Shown: positions 17,635 to 27,098 of the stretch, piece after piece | Layout of the letters: every line of letters starts with the position of its first letter | Position numbering within the stretch: the stretch's first letter is position 1 | Source: Limnochordia bacterium | GTDB lineage: Bacteria; Bacillota; Limnochordia; DUMW01 | Assembly: GCA_023230925.1 (NCBI GenBank) | Contig: JALNWK010000001.1 | Location: 40,836-104,835 of the forward strand | Length of the DNA stretch: 64,000 nt | Reading direction: 5' to 3' | Made by a program: the position numbers and the translations under genes | Notes under the pieces: model-generated | Seen by the model: the letters and a program-made list of their open reading frames with translations, nothing else | The model's database searches: none | What the model was told of the DNA's origin: nothing

Positions 17635-18189
17635 GTGTTTGGGGATACCCCGGGAGTAGCGAATACAAGAGCTACTTTGTCCGTCGCCTATGAAGAAGCC
17701 AATGAGCGTGGAATAGAGCATCTTGTTGTAGCTTCTAATGAAGGCAATACCATACTTCAGTTGGTATCTGAGTTTGATACCGCGCATCTAACGATTGTGG
17801 GAGTAACGCATCAGGTGGGTTTCCGCGAGCCTGGATTGGACGAGATGCCAAAGGAGATACGACAGCAACTAGGAGACAAGGGTGTTAAGCTCCTGACAAC
17901 AACCCATCTGCTTGCTGGCATAGATCGAAGCCTAAGGCATGGTTTCGGTGGCATTTATCCCCCAGAGATTATCGCAAATACTCTGCGGATGTTTGGGCAG
18001 GGTGTGAAGGTATGTGTGGAGATTAGTATGATGGCCCTTGATGCTGGTCTTATTCCCTACGGTGAAGACGTAATCGCTATTGCAGGCAAGAGTAGGGGAG
18101 CGGATACAGCCTGTATTATTCGACCTGGCCATTCAACTGCTGTCTTTGAGACGAGGATTATGGAAATTTTATGTAGACCTCGACCATGA
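17635..18189 (+). CDS. Pyruvate kinase C-terminal-domain-like protein (COG1751 type)
   Basis: A 184-residue stand-alone protein with the alpha/beta fold of the pyruvate kinase C-terminal domain: NTRATLSVAYEEANERGI, HLVVASNEGNT, LTIVGVTHQVGF, then ICVEISMM-type (KVCVEISMMALDAGLIP) and EDVIAIAGKSRGADTACII. In pyruvate kinase this domain binds allosteric effectors; the free-standing family has no established reaction. GTG 17635 is chosen because AGGAGGG lies six bases before it; the earlier TTG 17608 has none. It begins 32 bases after the glycoside hydrolase and very likely shares its transcript, ending at the hairpin at 18349. Confidence 0.8.
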   Translation: MFGDTPGVANTRATLSVAYEEANERGIEHLVVASNEGNTILQLVSEFDTAHLTIVGVTHQVGFREPGLDEMPKEIRQQLGDKGVKLLTTTHLLAGIDRSLRHGFGGIYPPEIIANTLRMFGQGVKVCVEISMMALDAGLIPYGEDVIAIAGKSRGADTACIIRPGHSTAVFETRIMEILCRPRP

Positions 18190-18348
18190 TTGACGTGGCT
18201 TTTAGGAGATTTCAGAGGGCAAACAGAGTCTGACGGGGGAAATGGATCCAGAATCCCTTTCCACAAAGGATTCATAATCTATGTGGGGCGCAATAGGTTT
18301 GTTGGATGAACGCTGTATATCCTAAAACCTGCGATGCTCCTCTGAGGG

Positions 18349-18381
18349 GCAATGGAAAAACCTGTGGGCATTGCATTTTTT
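18349..18381 (+). terminator. Rho-independent terminator
   Basis: GCAATG (18349-18354) pairs with CATTGC (18369-18374) and is followed by ATTTTTT (18375-18381). It lies about 160 bases after the stop of the pyruvate-kinase-like gene. Confidence 0.6.
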
Positions 18382-18402
18382 GAGGAAGAAGGAAGGATTT
18401 AA

Positions 18403-18502
18403 TATGTGACACGACGAATAACACAAAGAAACCTATAAAGGATTACGTGTCATACCGGATCGGTCAAGGTTTTCATGAGTGGTATTTCATTTTGATGCCA
18501 CT
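18403..18502 (+). repeat. Paired inverted repeats in leader of sugar-transport cluster
   Basis: TGACACG (18407-18413) matches CGTGTCA (18446-18452) as an inverted repeat, and AGTGGTAT (18478-18485) pairs with ATGCCACT (18495-18502) allowing one G-T pair. Both lie upstream of the cluster starting at 18586, so the leader RNA may be structured. No riboswitch family is recognised, and no clear promoter could be placed. Confidence 0.35.
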
Positions 18503-18585
18503 TTCAATAGTGATTACTTAGGCCTCCTTATTTGCGCGGGCAATGAATCACTTTGCCAGATAAGAAAATGAAGAGGTGTAAAAGG

Positions 18586-20604
18586 ATGAGAAAGGTAGCT
18601 TATGTATTAACAACGTTGCTCATTACGATTGCCTGTTTGACTTCGATAGGAGCGGCGTTCCAGGTTGGCTACGTCTTGGACCCAGAAACCAATAGACGTG
18701 TTCCATCTCCTTTGGGTTATGTGTACGAAAGGGAGATACGCGATGTCGGCCTTGACAATCCCCTGGACTTATTCATTGACCCGGACGACAATATATACGT
18801 CGTTGATACATGGAATAACAGGATTGTTAAACTAGATCCTGCGGGCAACATCCTCCACACCTATGGTGACAGAAGAGGTGAAGGCGCCCTAAACAGACCG
18901 GAGGGTGTCCACGTCGATTCGGAGAGCAACGTGTGGGTCGCTGATACACAAAACTCCCGAGTCGTGAGGTTTAATCCTGAAGGCGAAGTTACTTTAGTTC
19001 TGGAGCAGCCAAAGCACGAAATTCTTGGAGACGATTTCCAGTATCGTCCTACAAAGTTGACAGTGGATAACCGAGATCACGTCTACGTTATTAACAGTAA
19101 TGACTATCGTGGTATCGTCGATCTTGACCTTCAAGGTAATTTCGTCGAGTTCTTTGCACATAACCCGGTTGGTTGGAGCCTAAGACGTCTTATGATCCGG
19201 TTGTTTGCTACCGAGGCTCAGAAAGAAAGATTTGCACGAGATCTGCCACCACCTCATTCCAACATCTTTTTGCGGGACGATGGATTCTTCTATACTACTA
19301 CCATTTATGAAACCAGAAACCAGATTAAGCGTTTGAGTCCCGTGGGAGTAAACGTGCATCCTGAAGGATTCTACGGGGAAAGGATCCGGCAGGGATGGCA
19401 ATGGGTTATGCCCCGCTTTATTGATTTAACTGTAAACCAGTATGGAGTCATATCTGCACTAGATTCCTCATCGAGTAAAGTCTATCAATATGACCAGGAA
19501 GGTAACCTGCTCCTCGTTTTTGGTGGTAAGGGTGAGGGGAAAGGTTATGTGAGCCACGCAGCAAGCATTGATGTTGATTCAAATGGACTTCTATATATTC
19601 TTGATAAGGACCGCGCTCGCATTCAAATCTTCAGGCCTACTGAGTTTGCGAACCTTGTTCATGCTGCCACTCAGTTGTATATGGATGGTCGTTATGATGA
19701 GGCCGCTGTTCCATGGAGTCAAGTTATCGAGCTTAATAGTAACTACACTATGGGCTATGTTGGTATGGGTAAGGTTTACCATCGAAAAGAAGATTACGAT
19801 ATGGCTATGAAGTACTATGAACTTGGAAATGATAAAGCTGGCTATAGTAAGTCTTTCTCGGAAAAAAGGCTCATCACCTTACGGCAGAATTTTGGAACGC
19901 TGATTCTTAGTGTAATCGGAATCATCGTTCTCATCGTGGTTATTGTTAAGCTGATACGGCGGGTCCTTGAGAAGCCTGATGAAGAGACCGGGCCGTTTGG
20001 TCGAGCCGTTAAGCTGATTTACCTCTGCCTGTTCCATCCAGGTGAAGGCTTCCTGAGAGCCAAAGAGGAGGTCAGCCTACTATCAAGTTTTATTCTCCTA
20101 TTCCTGTTCTTAGCAGCAAGGTTTATTACCCTGAAGTTTACTCACTTTCCGCTCCAATCAGTGGATCCTGCTAAGGTACATGAGCTTGTAGAAGTGGGTA
20201 GAATGCTCCTTCCCTTTGGATTATGGGTCTTTGCCAATTGGAGCGTAACTGCCATTGCCGGTAGTGAAGCCAATCTGCGGGACATATTCGTTGGTTCATC
20301 AATCTGCGTTGTCCCTTATATTATTGTGGTGCCACTTCTGACTCTTTTCAGCCACGTTTGCTGTGCTCATGAAGCAGGGCTTTACGCTAGCATCCTTTCG
20401 ATAATGAACTTTGCACAGATCTTCATGTTCCTATCTATGGTAAGGGTAATGCATAACTATAACTGGAAACGGACCATCGGGATCTCGATCCTGTCTATAA
20501 TTTGCATGGCATTTTTTGTAGGCGGTGCAGCCTTGGTTTATGGACTAATCAACCAGATGGTGGATTTCGTTAAGGAGGTCATCATTGAGATCTCGATCAG
20601 ATAA
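18586..20604 (+). CDS. Exported NHL beta-propeller/TPR protein with C-terminal Yip1 membrane domain
   Basis: A 672-residue multi-domain membrane protein. From ATG 18586, residues 1-25 form a signal or anchor helix (VAYVLTTLLITIACL). NHL-type propeller blades follow at about 50-360 (DLFIDPDDNIYVVDTWNNRI, GVHVDSESNVWVADTQNSRV). Two TPR-like helices lie at about 365-420 (YMDGRYDEAAVPWSQVIELN), a membrane helix at about 435-460, and a Yip1-type bundle of about five helices at 500-670 containing FHPGEGF. ATG 18586 is preferred over 18568 because AGAGGTG sits seven bases upstream. Such Yip1 proteins recur beside DUF5696 and sugar permease genes in Bacillota, suggesting a sensor or scaffold of a transporter. 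The exact role is unknown. Confidence 0.85.
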   Translation: MRKVAYVLTTLLITIACLTSIGAAFQVGYVLDPETNRRVPSPLGYVYEREIRDVGLDNPLDLFIDPDDNIYVVDTWNNRIVKLDPAGNILHTYGDRRGEGALNRPEGVHVDSESNVWVADTQNSRVVRFNPEGEVTLVLEQPKHEILGDDFQYRPTKLTVDNRDHVYVINSNDYRGIVDLDLQGNFVEFFAHNPVGWSLRRLMIRLFATEAQKERFARDLPPPHSNIFLRDDGFFYTTTIYETRNQIKRLSPVGVNVHPEGFYGERIRQGWQWVMPRFIDLTVNQYGVISALDSSSSKVYQYDQEGNLLLVFGGKGEGKGYVSHAASIDVDSNGLLYILDKDRARIQIFRPTEFANLVHAATQLYMDGRYDEAAVPWSQVIELNSNYTMGYVGMGKVYHRKEDYDMAMKYYELGNDKAGYSKSFSEKRLITLRQNFGTLILSVIGIIVLIVVIVKLIRRVLEKPDEETGPFGRAVKLIYLCLFHPGEGFLRAKEEVSLLSSFILLFLFLAARFITLKFTHFPLQSVDPAKVHELVEVGRMLLPFGLWVFANWSVTAIAGSEANLRDIFVGSSICVVPYIIVVPLLTLFSHVCCAHEAGLYASILSIMNFAQIFMFLSMVRVMHNYNWKRTIGISILSIICMAFFVGGAALVYGLINQMVDFVKEVIIEISIR

Positions 20605-20665
20605 ACAGATGTTCGCGAAGTCTAGGTTCTTTACCGAATTGTTCTGGTTGAAGGAGGTTAATAGC

Positions 20666-22825
20666 GTGAGGAAAGACAACCTGATTTTGATAGTGTTAAC
20701 CTGTATGGTCATGATTGGCGTTATAAGCAGTGTTGCAGCTGCAGCGAGACCCGAGGCGATTCCGCCGGAATATGTCCGGGCAGCTTCTAGTAGGTATCTT
20801 GAGTTATATGTCGATATGGATACCGCTAAGTTCATTGTCTACGATAGGCGAAACGATAAGGTCTGGCGTACGTCTCCCGAGCCTCACCCGGATATATCAG
20901 TAACTGATCTATGGGAAGGACATATTAACTCCAACTTTGTTCTGCACTATGTAGACGAGAAGAAGCGGAACCCTCGTCAGACAAACCCGGTCAGCGAGAA
21001 AGCCATCATTGATTTTGAGCAGATTCCTAATGGTGTTCGGGTTAGTTACAATATGAAGGCTAAGTTAGGGATTGCCCTAGCCTTAGATTTCACTCTTGGC
21101 GATGATTACCTTGAAGTGACGTTTCCTCCGGAGACTCTTCAAGAAACAGGTGAGTTCTACCTGGTAGCGCTGGAAGTTACTCCTTTCTTTGGAGCAGCAT
21201 GGCCCGATGAGGAGGGTTATCTCTTTATTCCTGATGGTAGCGGAGCCATAGCTCACTTCCGGGAGGACTTTCCGGATTACTCCAGGGGATTCAACGAGGT
21301 AATCTATGGCGAAGATAAGTTTAAATTTCAAACACCCCTTGAGGCCCTGTTAACCCACCGGAGTCAGGTTGTTATGCCTGTATTTGGGTTAGCAAAAACT
21401 GATAAACAGGCGGCTTATCTTGGTGTTGTAACCAAGGGCGAATACAACGCATCGATACTAGCAGGGCCAGCAGGATACACTGTCTCTTTGAATCGGATTG
21501 GTGCAAGTTTCGCGGTTAGGCGGCAGTACGAGGCTGCGATTCGTCTGGGGACCTATGTGCCAACGGTCGAGGAGCAAATCATTGATCGTCCCATGCAAGT
21601 TAGATACTATTTACTAGCTAATGATGACGCCAACTATGTTGGTATGGCCACCGCTTATCGAGAGCACTTGATTGAAGAGCACAATATTCAACCAAGGGAT
21701 GAGGTGCGCAAGCCGTCTCTGCAGCTTAGGATCTTTGGGGGTCTAAGCAGAACTGAGGTCCTGTTCAGGGAATTTATCGCTATGACTACCTTTGAACAGA
21801 CGAAGACCATTGTCACCGCTTTGCAGGAGGCAGGCGTTGACAATATTGATGTAGTGTTCTTGGGCTGGAACCTGTACGGATATAACGGTGCGTATCCGAA
21901 ACGATTGCCCGTAGCAAAGGAACTTGGAGGAAGCGAAGGCTTAACAGACCTGGCCAACTTCCTTTCTGAACGGGGATGCAGGCTATTTCTCGAGGACAAC
22001 TATCTTGATGCCGATAGCGATAACGGGGGATTTAGCAACCGCAGAGACATTGTTCGGGAACCGAATAAGTTGCCGATGAACCTTGGGGGCCGGTACCTAC
22101 TAAATCCAATCTATGCCTGGGATCGGTACGCCAAACCCGATCTAACCACCCTTAGTACGCTGGGTGTGCATGGTATTCAGTTTAGATATCTTGGAAAAGT
22201 GATTCTTACCGATCGCAATTTCGATCATCCATTAACACGGCAAGAGTTCGTCAGCCAATGGCTCAAGTTGAGTGACTATGCCCGTGAAAAGATGGGCGCT
22301 GCAATTGCCGATGGCGGCAATATCTATGCGATTAATAACGTAGACGCCTTTACAGACGTGCCGATATATCAAAGCACGTACGATTTTGTTGATAAATCGA
22401 TTCCGTTTTATCAGATTGTGCTCCATGGCTTTGTACCATACAGTGCTTATCCAGGGAATTTGAGGAGCGATCCGGAACTAGAGTTTTTACGGATGCTTGA
22501 GTATGGTGCACTACCTTGCTTCGAGTTGACGTACCAAGAGCCTGGGTTGCTACAAGATACACCGTACAATCTGCTATTTAGCTCATACTACGAGCAGTGG
22601 CTTCCCAAAGTTGTCGAGGAGTACAATATTGTTGTCAAAGAGCTTGGTGAGATAGCAGGTCAGTATATCGTTGGCCATGAGTATGTACTACCAAATGTAG
22701 TGCGGGTGACCTATGAAAGCGGCACTTCGTTGTTGATTAACTACAATGCCGATGCTGTGGAATGGCAGGGTATTATCGTGGATGGAATGGGCTATGCCAT
22801 CGTCGAGGGGGGCAGCGAGCTATGA
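20666..22825 (+). CDS. DUF5696-type secreted protein of sugar-transport cluster
   Basis: A 719-residue protein with a signal peptide (LILIVLTCMVMIGVISSVAAAA, cleavage expected after the alanines). A large extracytoplasmic region follows, with ELYVDMDTAKFIVYDRRNDKVW and GYLFIPDGSGAIAHF, an IFGGLSRTEVLFREF segment, and a TIM-barrel-like part (VDNIDVVFLGWNLYGYNGAYP, LFLEDNYLDADSDNGG, QSTYDFVDKSIPFYQIVLHGF). It matches the DUF5696 proteins that accompany Yip1 proteins and permeases, probable surface glycosidases or glycan-binding partners. GTG 20666 has GAAGGAGGT upstream, making the longer frame from 20585 unlikely. The stop overlaps the next start as ATGA, so translation is coupled to the first permease. 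Confidence 0.83.
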   Translation: MRKDNLILIVLTCMVMIGVISSVAAAARPEAIPPEYVRAASSRYLELYVDMDTAKFIVYDRRNDKVWRTSPEPHPDISVTDLWEGHINSNFVLHYVDEKKRNPRQTNPVSEKAIIDFEQIPNGVRVSYNMKAKLGIALALDFTLGDDYLEVTFPPETLQETGEFYLVALEVTPFFGAAWPDEEGYLFIPDGSGAIAHFREDFPDYSRGFNEVIYGEDKFKFQTPLEALLTHRSQVVMPVFGLAKTDKQAAYLGVVTKGEYNASILAGPAGYTVSLNRIGASFAVRRQYEAAIRLGTYVPTVEEQIIDRPMQVRYYLLANDDANYVGMATAYREHLIEEHNIQPRDEVRKPSLQLRIFGGLSRTEVLFREFIAMTTFEQTKTIVTALQEAGVDNIDVVFLGWNLYGYNGAYPKRLPVAKELGGSEGLTDLANFLSERGCRLFLEDNYLDADSDNGGFSNRRDIVREPNKLPMNLGGRYLLNPIYAWDRYAKPDLTTLSTLGVHGIQFRYLGKVILTDRNFDHPLTRQEFVSQWLKLSDYAREKMGAAIADGGNIYAINNVDAFTDVPIYQSTYDFVDKSIPFYQIVLHGFVPYSAYPGNLRSDPELEFLRMLEYGALPCFELTYQEPGLLQDTPYNLLFSSYYEQWLPKVVEEYNIVVKELGEIAGQYIVGHEYVLPNVVRVTYESGTSLLINYNADAVEWQGIIVDGMGYAIVEGGSEL

Positions 22826-23829
22826 AGAAGGTGCTTAGGAAGATTGGGGAGTTCCTCGGTATGATTGTAACGGCGATTACGGAGTACTTTGAAGACGTAG
22901 TCGCTATAGGTACGGCGGGATTCAAGAAGGTGCCGGGGTTACGTAATATTAGCCACTTGTCATTAAGTGCAAAACGTTGTCTAGTGGGCTATATCTTTAT
23001 ACTCCCATGGTTCTTTGGGTTTGTTCGTTATGTGGGATATCCCCTAATACGATCGTTCATTATTAGTTTCCAAACCGTAGAGAGCCTGTTAGGCTTTAAG
23101 ATGAAGTGGGTCGGGTTGCAGAATTATGCCGAGGCCTTTTTCGTGGACGAACGGTTTGTCCCCATGCTATTGGAGGAGATTAGAGATACAGTCCTCGATG
23201 TGCCCGTGATTCTTGTGTTTTCGATTTTCGTATCGTACCTGGTATGTAAGCCAATTCGTTTCGTGGGTGTTTTCCGGGCGATCTTCTTCTTGCCTGTCGT
23301 AGTTGCCTCAGGATTAGTCGTTAAGCAGCTATTTGACCAGGGCGTTGGTTCAACGATAGGAGTATCTGCCTTTATCGGAAACTTGGGTGTCGCGGATATG
23401 GTGTTTACCTACTTTGGAGCCAATGCGGCCACGTACTTCTTAGACCTGTTAAACCGAATGACGTTGGTACTGTGGCGTTCTGGAGTCCAGATTCTTTTAT
23501 TTATTGCGGGGTTCCAAAGCATTGGTTCTAGTTACTATGAGGCAGCTAGAGTTGACGGTGCCAATGAATGGGAAATGTTTTGGAAAATTAGCCTTCCCAT
23601 GGTGTCACCGATTATTCTGGTTAACATCATCTATTCTATAGTGGATTCCTTTACAGATGTCTTCAACCAGATGATTGACTTTATTAAGAACATCGCCTTT
23701 ACCGGGCAGTTTCGATTGGGTCTGGCGGCAGCCTTTGGATGGGTTTATTTTGTGGTCATTTTCTTGCTTATCTTAATCGTACTTGCCAGCTCAAGGAAGT
23801 GGGTATTTTACGGTGGAGAACGGGATTAA
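22822..23829 (+). CDS. Carbohydrate ABC transporter permease, MalF/UgpA type
   Basis: A 335-residue inner-membrane permease with about six core helices after an unusual 50-residue cytoplasmic extension (KKVLRKIGEFLGMIV..., amphipathic). The cytoplasmic EAA loop that docks the ATPase reads YYEAARVDGANEWEMFWKIS at about residues 235-255, the standard form. ATG 22822 overlaps the preceding stop by four bases. The ATPase for this system is not encoded here; in Bacillota one shared MsmK/MsmX-type ATPase often serves many sugar permeases. The sugar is unknown. Confidence 0.93.
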   Translation: MKKVLRKIGEFLGMIVTAITEYFEDVVAIGTAGFKKVPGLRNISHLSLSAKRCLVGYIFILPWFFGFVRYVGYPLIRSFIISFQTVESLLGFKMKWVGLQNYAEAFFVDERFVPMLLEEIRDTVLDVPVILVFSIFVSYLVCKPIRFVGVFRAIFFLPVVVASGLVVKQLFDQGVGSTIGVSAFIGNLGVADMVFTYFGANAATYFLDLLNRMTLVLWRSGVQILLFIAGFQSIGSSYYEAARVDGANEWEMFWKISLPMVSPIILVNIIYSIVDSFTDVFNQMIDFIKNIAFTGQFRLGLAAAFGWVYFVVIFLLILIVLASSRKWVFYGGERD

Positions 23830-23859
23830 GAGTTGGAGAAAGATTGGGAGGAGACAGGT

Positions 23860-24801
23860 ATGACAAGTATTGCGCAGGCGTTTGGCAGACTGCGGGAGCG
23901 TGCTGTCCCGGTTCTAACAGTATGGAGTCATCGGGGTCGGAAGGGCTTGTTTCAGCTTTTGATTTACATCATCCTGTTTGCGGTAGCGTTTACCTTCTTG
24001 CTGCCTATTGTGTATATGACTACGACGGGATTGATGACCATTGAGGATTACATTGACCCGGGTGTGCATTGGGTTCCGCGCAGCATTAATTGGGAGAACT
24101 TTGAGCTTGCTTGGCAAGGATTGCACTATCCAGATGCATTGAAAAACAGTGCGATTATTGCGATCTTGGCAGCTGTGGGGCAGGTTATCTCGGCAGGTGT
24201 GACCGGATACGCCTTTGGTCGAATGAAGTTTCCTGGACGGGATATTCTGTTTGTGTTTTTACTTTTTACCTTCATTGTTCCACCACAGACAATTATTGTT
24301 CCGTTGTTTATGTTGTTTAAGGAACTGGAATGGATCGACACCTATAATCCATTTATTGTACCGGCATTTTTTGCTCAGGGGTTGCGGGGTTCGTTGTTTG
24401 TTCTTATTTTCCGGCAGTTCTTCATGAAGCTTCCCTATGAGCTTGAGGATGCAGCAAGAATTGATGGATGCGGAGAGTTTCGGACCTTTACCAGTATTAT
24501 GCTGCCCTTGGCAAGACCGGCCATTTTGGTCACTTTCTTGTTCTCGTTGGTTTGGCACTGGAATGACTTCTATGAGCCAATGATGTACCTGATGAAGACA
24601 CAGAAGTTCACGATGCCTTTGCGCTTGAGTATTCTGTGGACTTCGCTGAATGAATTAACAGGCGGGCAAGCCGGTGATATATACAACCAGCCTTTGATCA
24701 TGGCTGCATGCTTCCTGGTTATCTTACCTCCACTGATTCTGTATATGTTCACACAGCGCTACTTCGTTGAGGGTGTGGAGCGAACAGGACTAGTTGACTA
24801 G
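23860..24801 (+). CDS. Carbohydrate ABC transporter permease, MalG/UgpE type
   Basis: A 313-residue partner of the preceding permease. It has six helices starting at LIYIILFAVAFTFLLPIVYM, and the EAA loop is YELEDAARIDGCGEFRTFTS. The C-terminus ends RYFVEGVERTGLVD, close to the usual MalG-family ending. ATG 23860 is chosen because GGGAGGAG lies six to eight bases upstream. The gap to the upstream gene is 30 bases. Together they would form the translocation pore of one sugar importer, but no binding protein gene is in the cluster. Confidence 0.94.
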   Translation: MTSIAQAFGRLRERAVPVLTVWSHRGRKGLFQLLIYIILFAVAFTFLLPIVYMTTTGLMTIEDYIDPGVHWVPRSINWENFELAWQGLHYPDALKNSAIIAILAAVGQVISAGVTGYAFGRMKFPGRDILFVFLLFTFIVPPQTIIVPLFMLFKELEWIDTYNPFIVPAFFAQGLRGSLFVLIFRQFFMKLPYELEDAARIDGCGEFRTFTSIMLPLARPAILVTFLFSLVWHWNDFYEPMMYLMKTQKFTMPLRLSILWTSLNELTGGQAGDIYNQPLIMAACFLVILPPLILYMFTQRYFVEGVERTGLVD

Positions 24802-24854
24802 TAGTAGAGAATTTGACATGTGGGAGCACAGCAATACGGGTGGGAGGAGTTCCG

Positions 24855-27011
24855 ATGAATAATCTTGCGAGAACAGGAAAACAGCCTGGAGACAAGAAGC
24901 GACTGACAGTCGCTGTTGCTGCAATTGCTGTAGTGGTTATTGTCGCTGTGGCATTGGTTTTCAGCGGTCGTCCTAAAAACGTCTATAAACTATCGCCTGA
25001 ATCGGTTACCAAGGTAGCCGTGGCTGGGCGAGTGAATCTAGAACTGGAAAGAAAAGACCGAGGATGGTTATTGACCGAGCCTATTACCTGGCCGGCGGAC
25101 GCCACGAGAATGGAGCAAATCATCAGTTTCGTGAGTGGACCGCGTGGTAGGAAGGCTGGCAGTGCGGGCAGTAACCTGGCCAAGTACGGTCTGGATAACC
25201 CGATCGTGAAGGTTGGGGTTGTTGCAGGCTCGGAAAGTCACGTTATTCTTATAGGTGGGCGAGTTCCTCGAAAGGCTGCACATTACGTGAAGCTTGAGGA
25301 AAACAATAAGGTCTGGGAAGTCAGTGAAGGCGATTTGGGGTTTTTCACACAACCTGAGACTAGCTACCGTAGCCGTAACCTAGTGGATTTGGATTCCGAG
25401 TTAGTTTCCTTGCAGATCGTACGTGGTGAGGAGACTATTGTCCTACGCCGGCGGGATGACGGGAAGTGGCAGGTCATCCGACCTATACAGGATGACGGTG
25501 ACGAAGAGGCCGTCAAGGAGTTGCTCGAGTACCTTGGTTCAGTACAGATTCGAGACTTTCTGGATGAACCGGGTGAGTTGAGTGAGTACGGACTTGAGGA
25601 GCCCGCGGCAAAAATTATCGCGATTACCGGCGACGGCGAGAAGATAGAGGTTAGTATCGGAGATGTTGCCGGACTAGGAGTGCGATATGCCCGTAACGCC
25701 GCCTTTGATTCCGTTGTTACCGTTACCGGTGTTCGGTTCGCCCCGCTGCATATTCAGGCGGAGCAACTAATTGATCAATCTCTCTTAGATTTTGATGTAT
25801 CCGACGTGGTAGGGCTGCGCATTAGAGATGTGGATAGTGACATATCCTTTAGGAAGATCGACGGTGTATGGTATATACATCCCGATACGGATGCTCAGGC
25901 AATGGTATTCCATATTAACGCTTTACTTGGTGCTCTGCTAGATGTCAGAGTAGAGGCAGTGGTTAGCTCCGAGGTGGTTGTCGCCGATGATGAATTGGAG
26001 AGCTCTCGGTTTGATGTGGAGTTGGCCGATGGGCGGAAGCTATGGTTGCGGGTTTTGTTGCCGAAAGAAGGTGTTGGTGAGGGGTTTGTCCAGGTGGCGA
26101 CCAGACCCCATTATTTCCGGATTTATGAGTTTGCGAGTATGCTCCTTGCCCGGCGAATCGCCAGTGTAAGCACCAGTATAATTGACCTTCCCATTGAGGA
26201 TTGTATCGGTTTGCTGGTAATGACGCCTGAAGTAGTTGCTGCTGCGGGTAAGAAGACTCCAGAACCAGTGGAATTCAAATTTGATGAAGAAAATGCGGTG
26301 TGGAAGTCCGGTCGAGACGTCTTCTTTGGTGTTGAGGACTTTTCAGGAAGCTTAACGGAGATACTTGTGGACCGGGTGGCGCCCAAGCTAGAAAAGGAAG
26401 AGGACTACGGGTTCGCGGTGGAAAAGGGTGGCATATGGTATCAGGCTTCCACGGACAGGGATAGCGTCAAGATGGAGATCGGAGGCGCTACCGAAGAAGG
26501 GAAATATCGATATTTGCGTGTATCAGGACGTCCCGACGTATTCTTGGCTGAGAGCGACTCGATTACTCAGGTTATTGATACCTTTGGCCGGTTGAGGACG
26601 AACTTACTACAAATAAATGATGAGTTGCTGGTACGGTTGGAGATTTACAAGGGCGGTCAGGAGTATAGGGTGGAGAAGTCTGGTGGCAAGTGGTTAGATG
26701 TAGGTGCCAGTGATATAGATGCCCTTGTGAAGGCAATGAACCAGATCGGTGTTCAGGCGGCTGCGGTTGATGCTGATCCTGAAACGTATAAATTCTATCC
26801 GGATCCTGTGGGTGTACGAGTGGTCTTCGTTTACGAAGATGGTTCCGAGGATAGCATGGATCTTGGTAATCGAATGATGCACGGTGTTGGGTGGTTTGCA
26901 TCCTACCGTTACTTCCTGCGGGCCACAGGGGACACGGTGTACTATGTTGCAGATGCTGTGGGTAAGAGTATCAATACAGCTGTGGACAATTTCATTAAGA
27001 AAATCCAGTAA
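24855..27011 (+). CDS. Membrane-anchored multi-repeat DUF4340 protein
   Basis: A 718-residue protein with a short cytoplasmic start, one membrane helix (VAVAAIAVVVIVAVALVFSG, about residues 20-40) and a long extracytoplasmic region. DUF4340-like units recur, each with a W-containing strand, an 'ADA...' or 'DDxDEEA' helix and a Y-G-L-x-x-P turn: about 60-150 (KYGLDNPIVKVGV), 190-285 (EYGLEEPAAKIIAI), 325-400, 480-560 and 610-700. DUF4340 is otherwise known beside gliding-type (GldG-like) ABC genes; its role is unproven. ATG 24855 has GGGAGGAG upstream. It is the last gene of the cluster, followed by two terminators. Confidence 0.82.
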   Translation: MNNLARTGKQPGDKKRLTVAVAAIAVVVIVAVALVFSGRPKNVYKLSPESVTKVAVAGRVNLELERKDRGWLLTEPITWPADATRMEQIISFVSGPRGRKAGSAGSNLAKYGLDNPIVKVGVVAGSESHVILIGGRVPRKAAHYVKLEENNKVWEVSEGDLGFFTQPETSYRSRNLVDLDSELVSLQIVRGEETIVLRRRDDGKWQVIRPIQDDGDEEAVKELLEYLGSVQIRDFLDEPGELSEYGLEEPAAKIIAITGDGEKIEVSIGDVAGLGVRYARNAAFDSVVTVTGVRFAPLHIQAEQLIDQSLLDFDVSDVVGLRIRDVDSDISFRKIDGVWYIHPDTDAQAMVFHINALLGALLDVRVEAVVSSEVVVADDELESSRFDVELADGRKLWLRVLLPKEGVGEGFVQVATRPHYFRIYEFASMLLARRIASVSTSIIDLPIEDCIGLLVMTPEVVAAAGKKTPEPVEFKFDEENAVWKSGRDVFFGVEDFSGSLTEILVDRVAPKLEKEEDYGFAVEKGGIWYQASTDRDSVKMEIGGATEEGKYRYLRVSGRPDVFLAESDSITQVIDTFGRLRTNLLQINDELLVRLEIYKGGQEYRVEKSGGKWLDVGASDIDALVKAMNQIGVQAAAVDADPETYKFYPDPVGVRVVFVYEDGSEDSMDLGNRMMHGVGWFASYRYFLRATGDTVYYVADAVGKSINTAVDNFIKKIQ

Positions 27012-27016
27012 GCAGA

Positions 27017-27040
27017 CGAAGGGGGCGTACGCCCCCTTCG
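27017..27040 (+). terminator. Perfect GC-rich palindromic hairpin
   Basis: CGAAGGGGGC followed by its exact reverse complement (27017-27040) starts six bases after the DUF4340 stop. The 12-bp stem is very stable, but only ATTTGT follows. The main stop is probably the second hairpin downstream. Confidence 0.6.
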
Positions 27041-27065
27041 ATTTGTACTAGAGTACCGTTCTTTC

Positions 27066-27098
27066 AAGAACCTAGGGCCACGCGGAGGTTCTTTTTTT
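27066..27098 (+). terminator. Strong rho-independent terminator
   Basis: AAGAACCT (27066-27073) pairs with AGGTTCTT (27086-27093) and runs into seven T residues ending at 27098. It closes the transport cluster and insulates purL. Confidence 0.85.
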
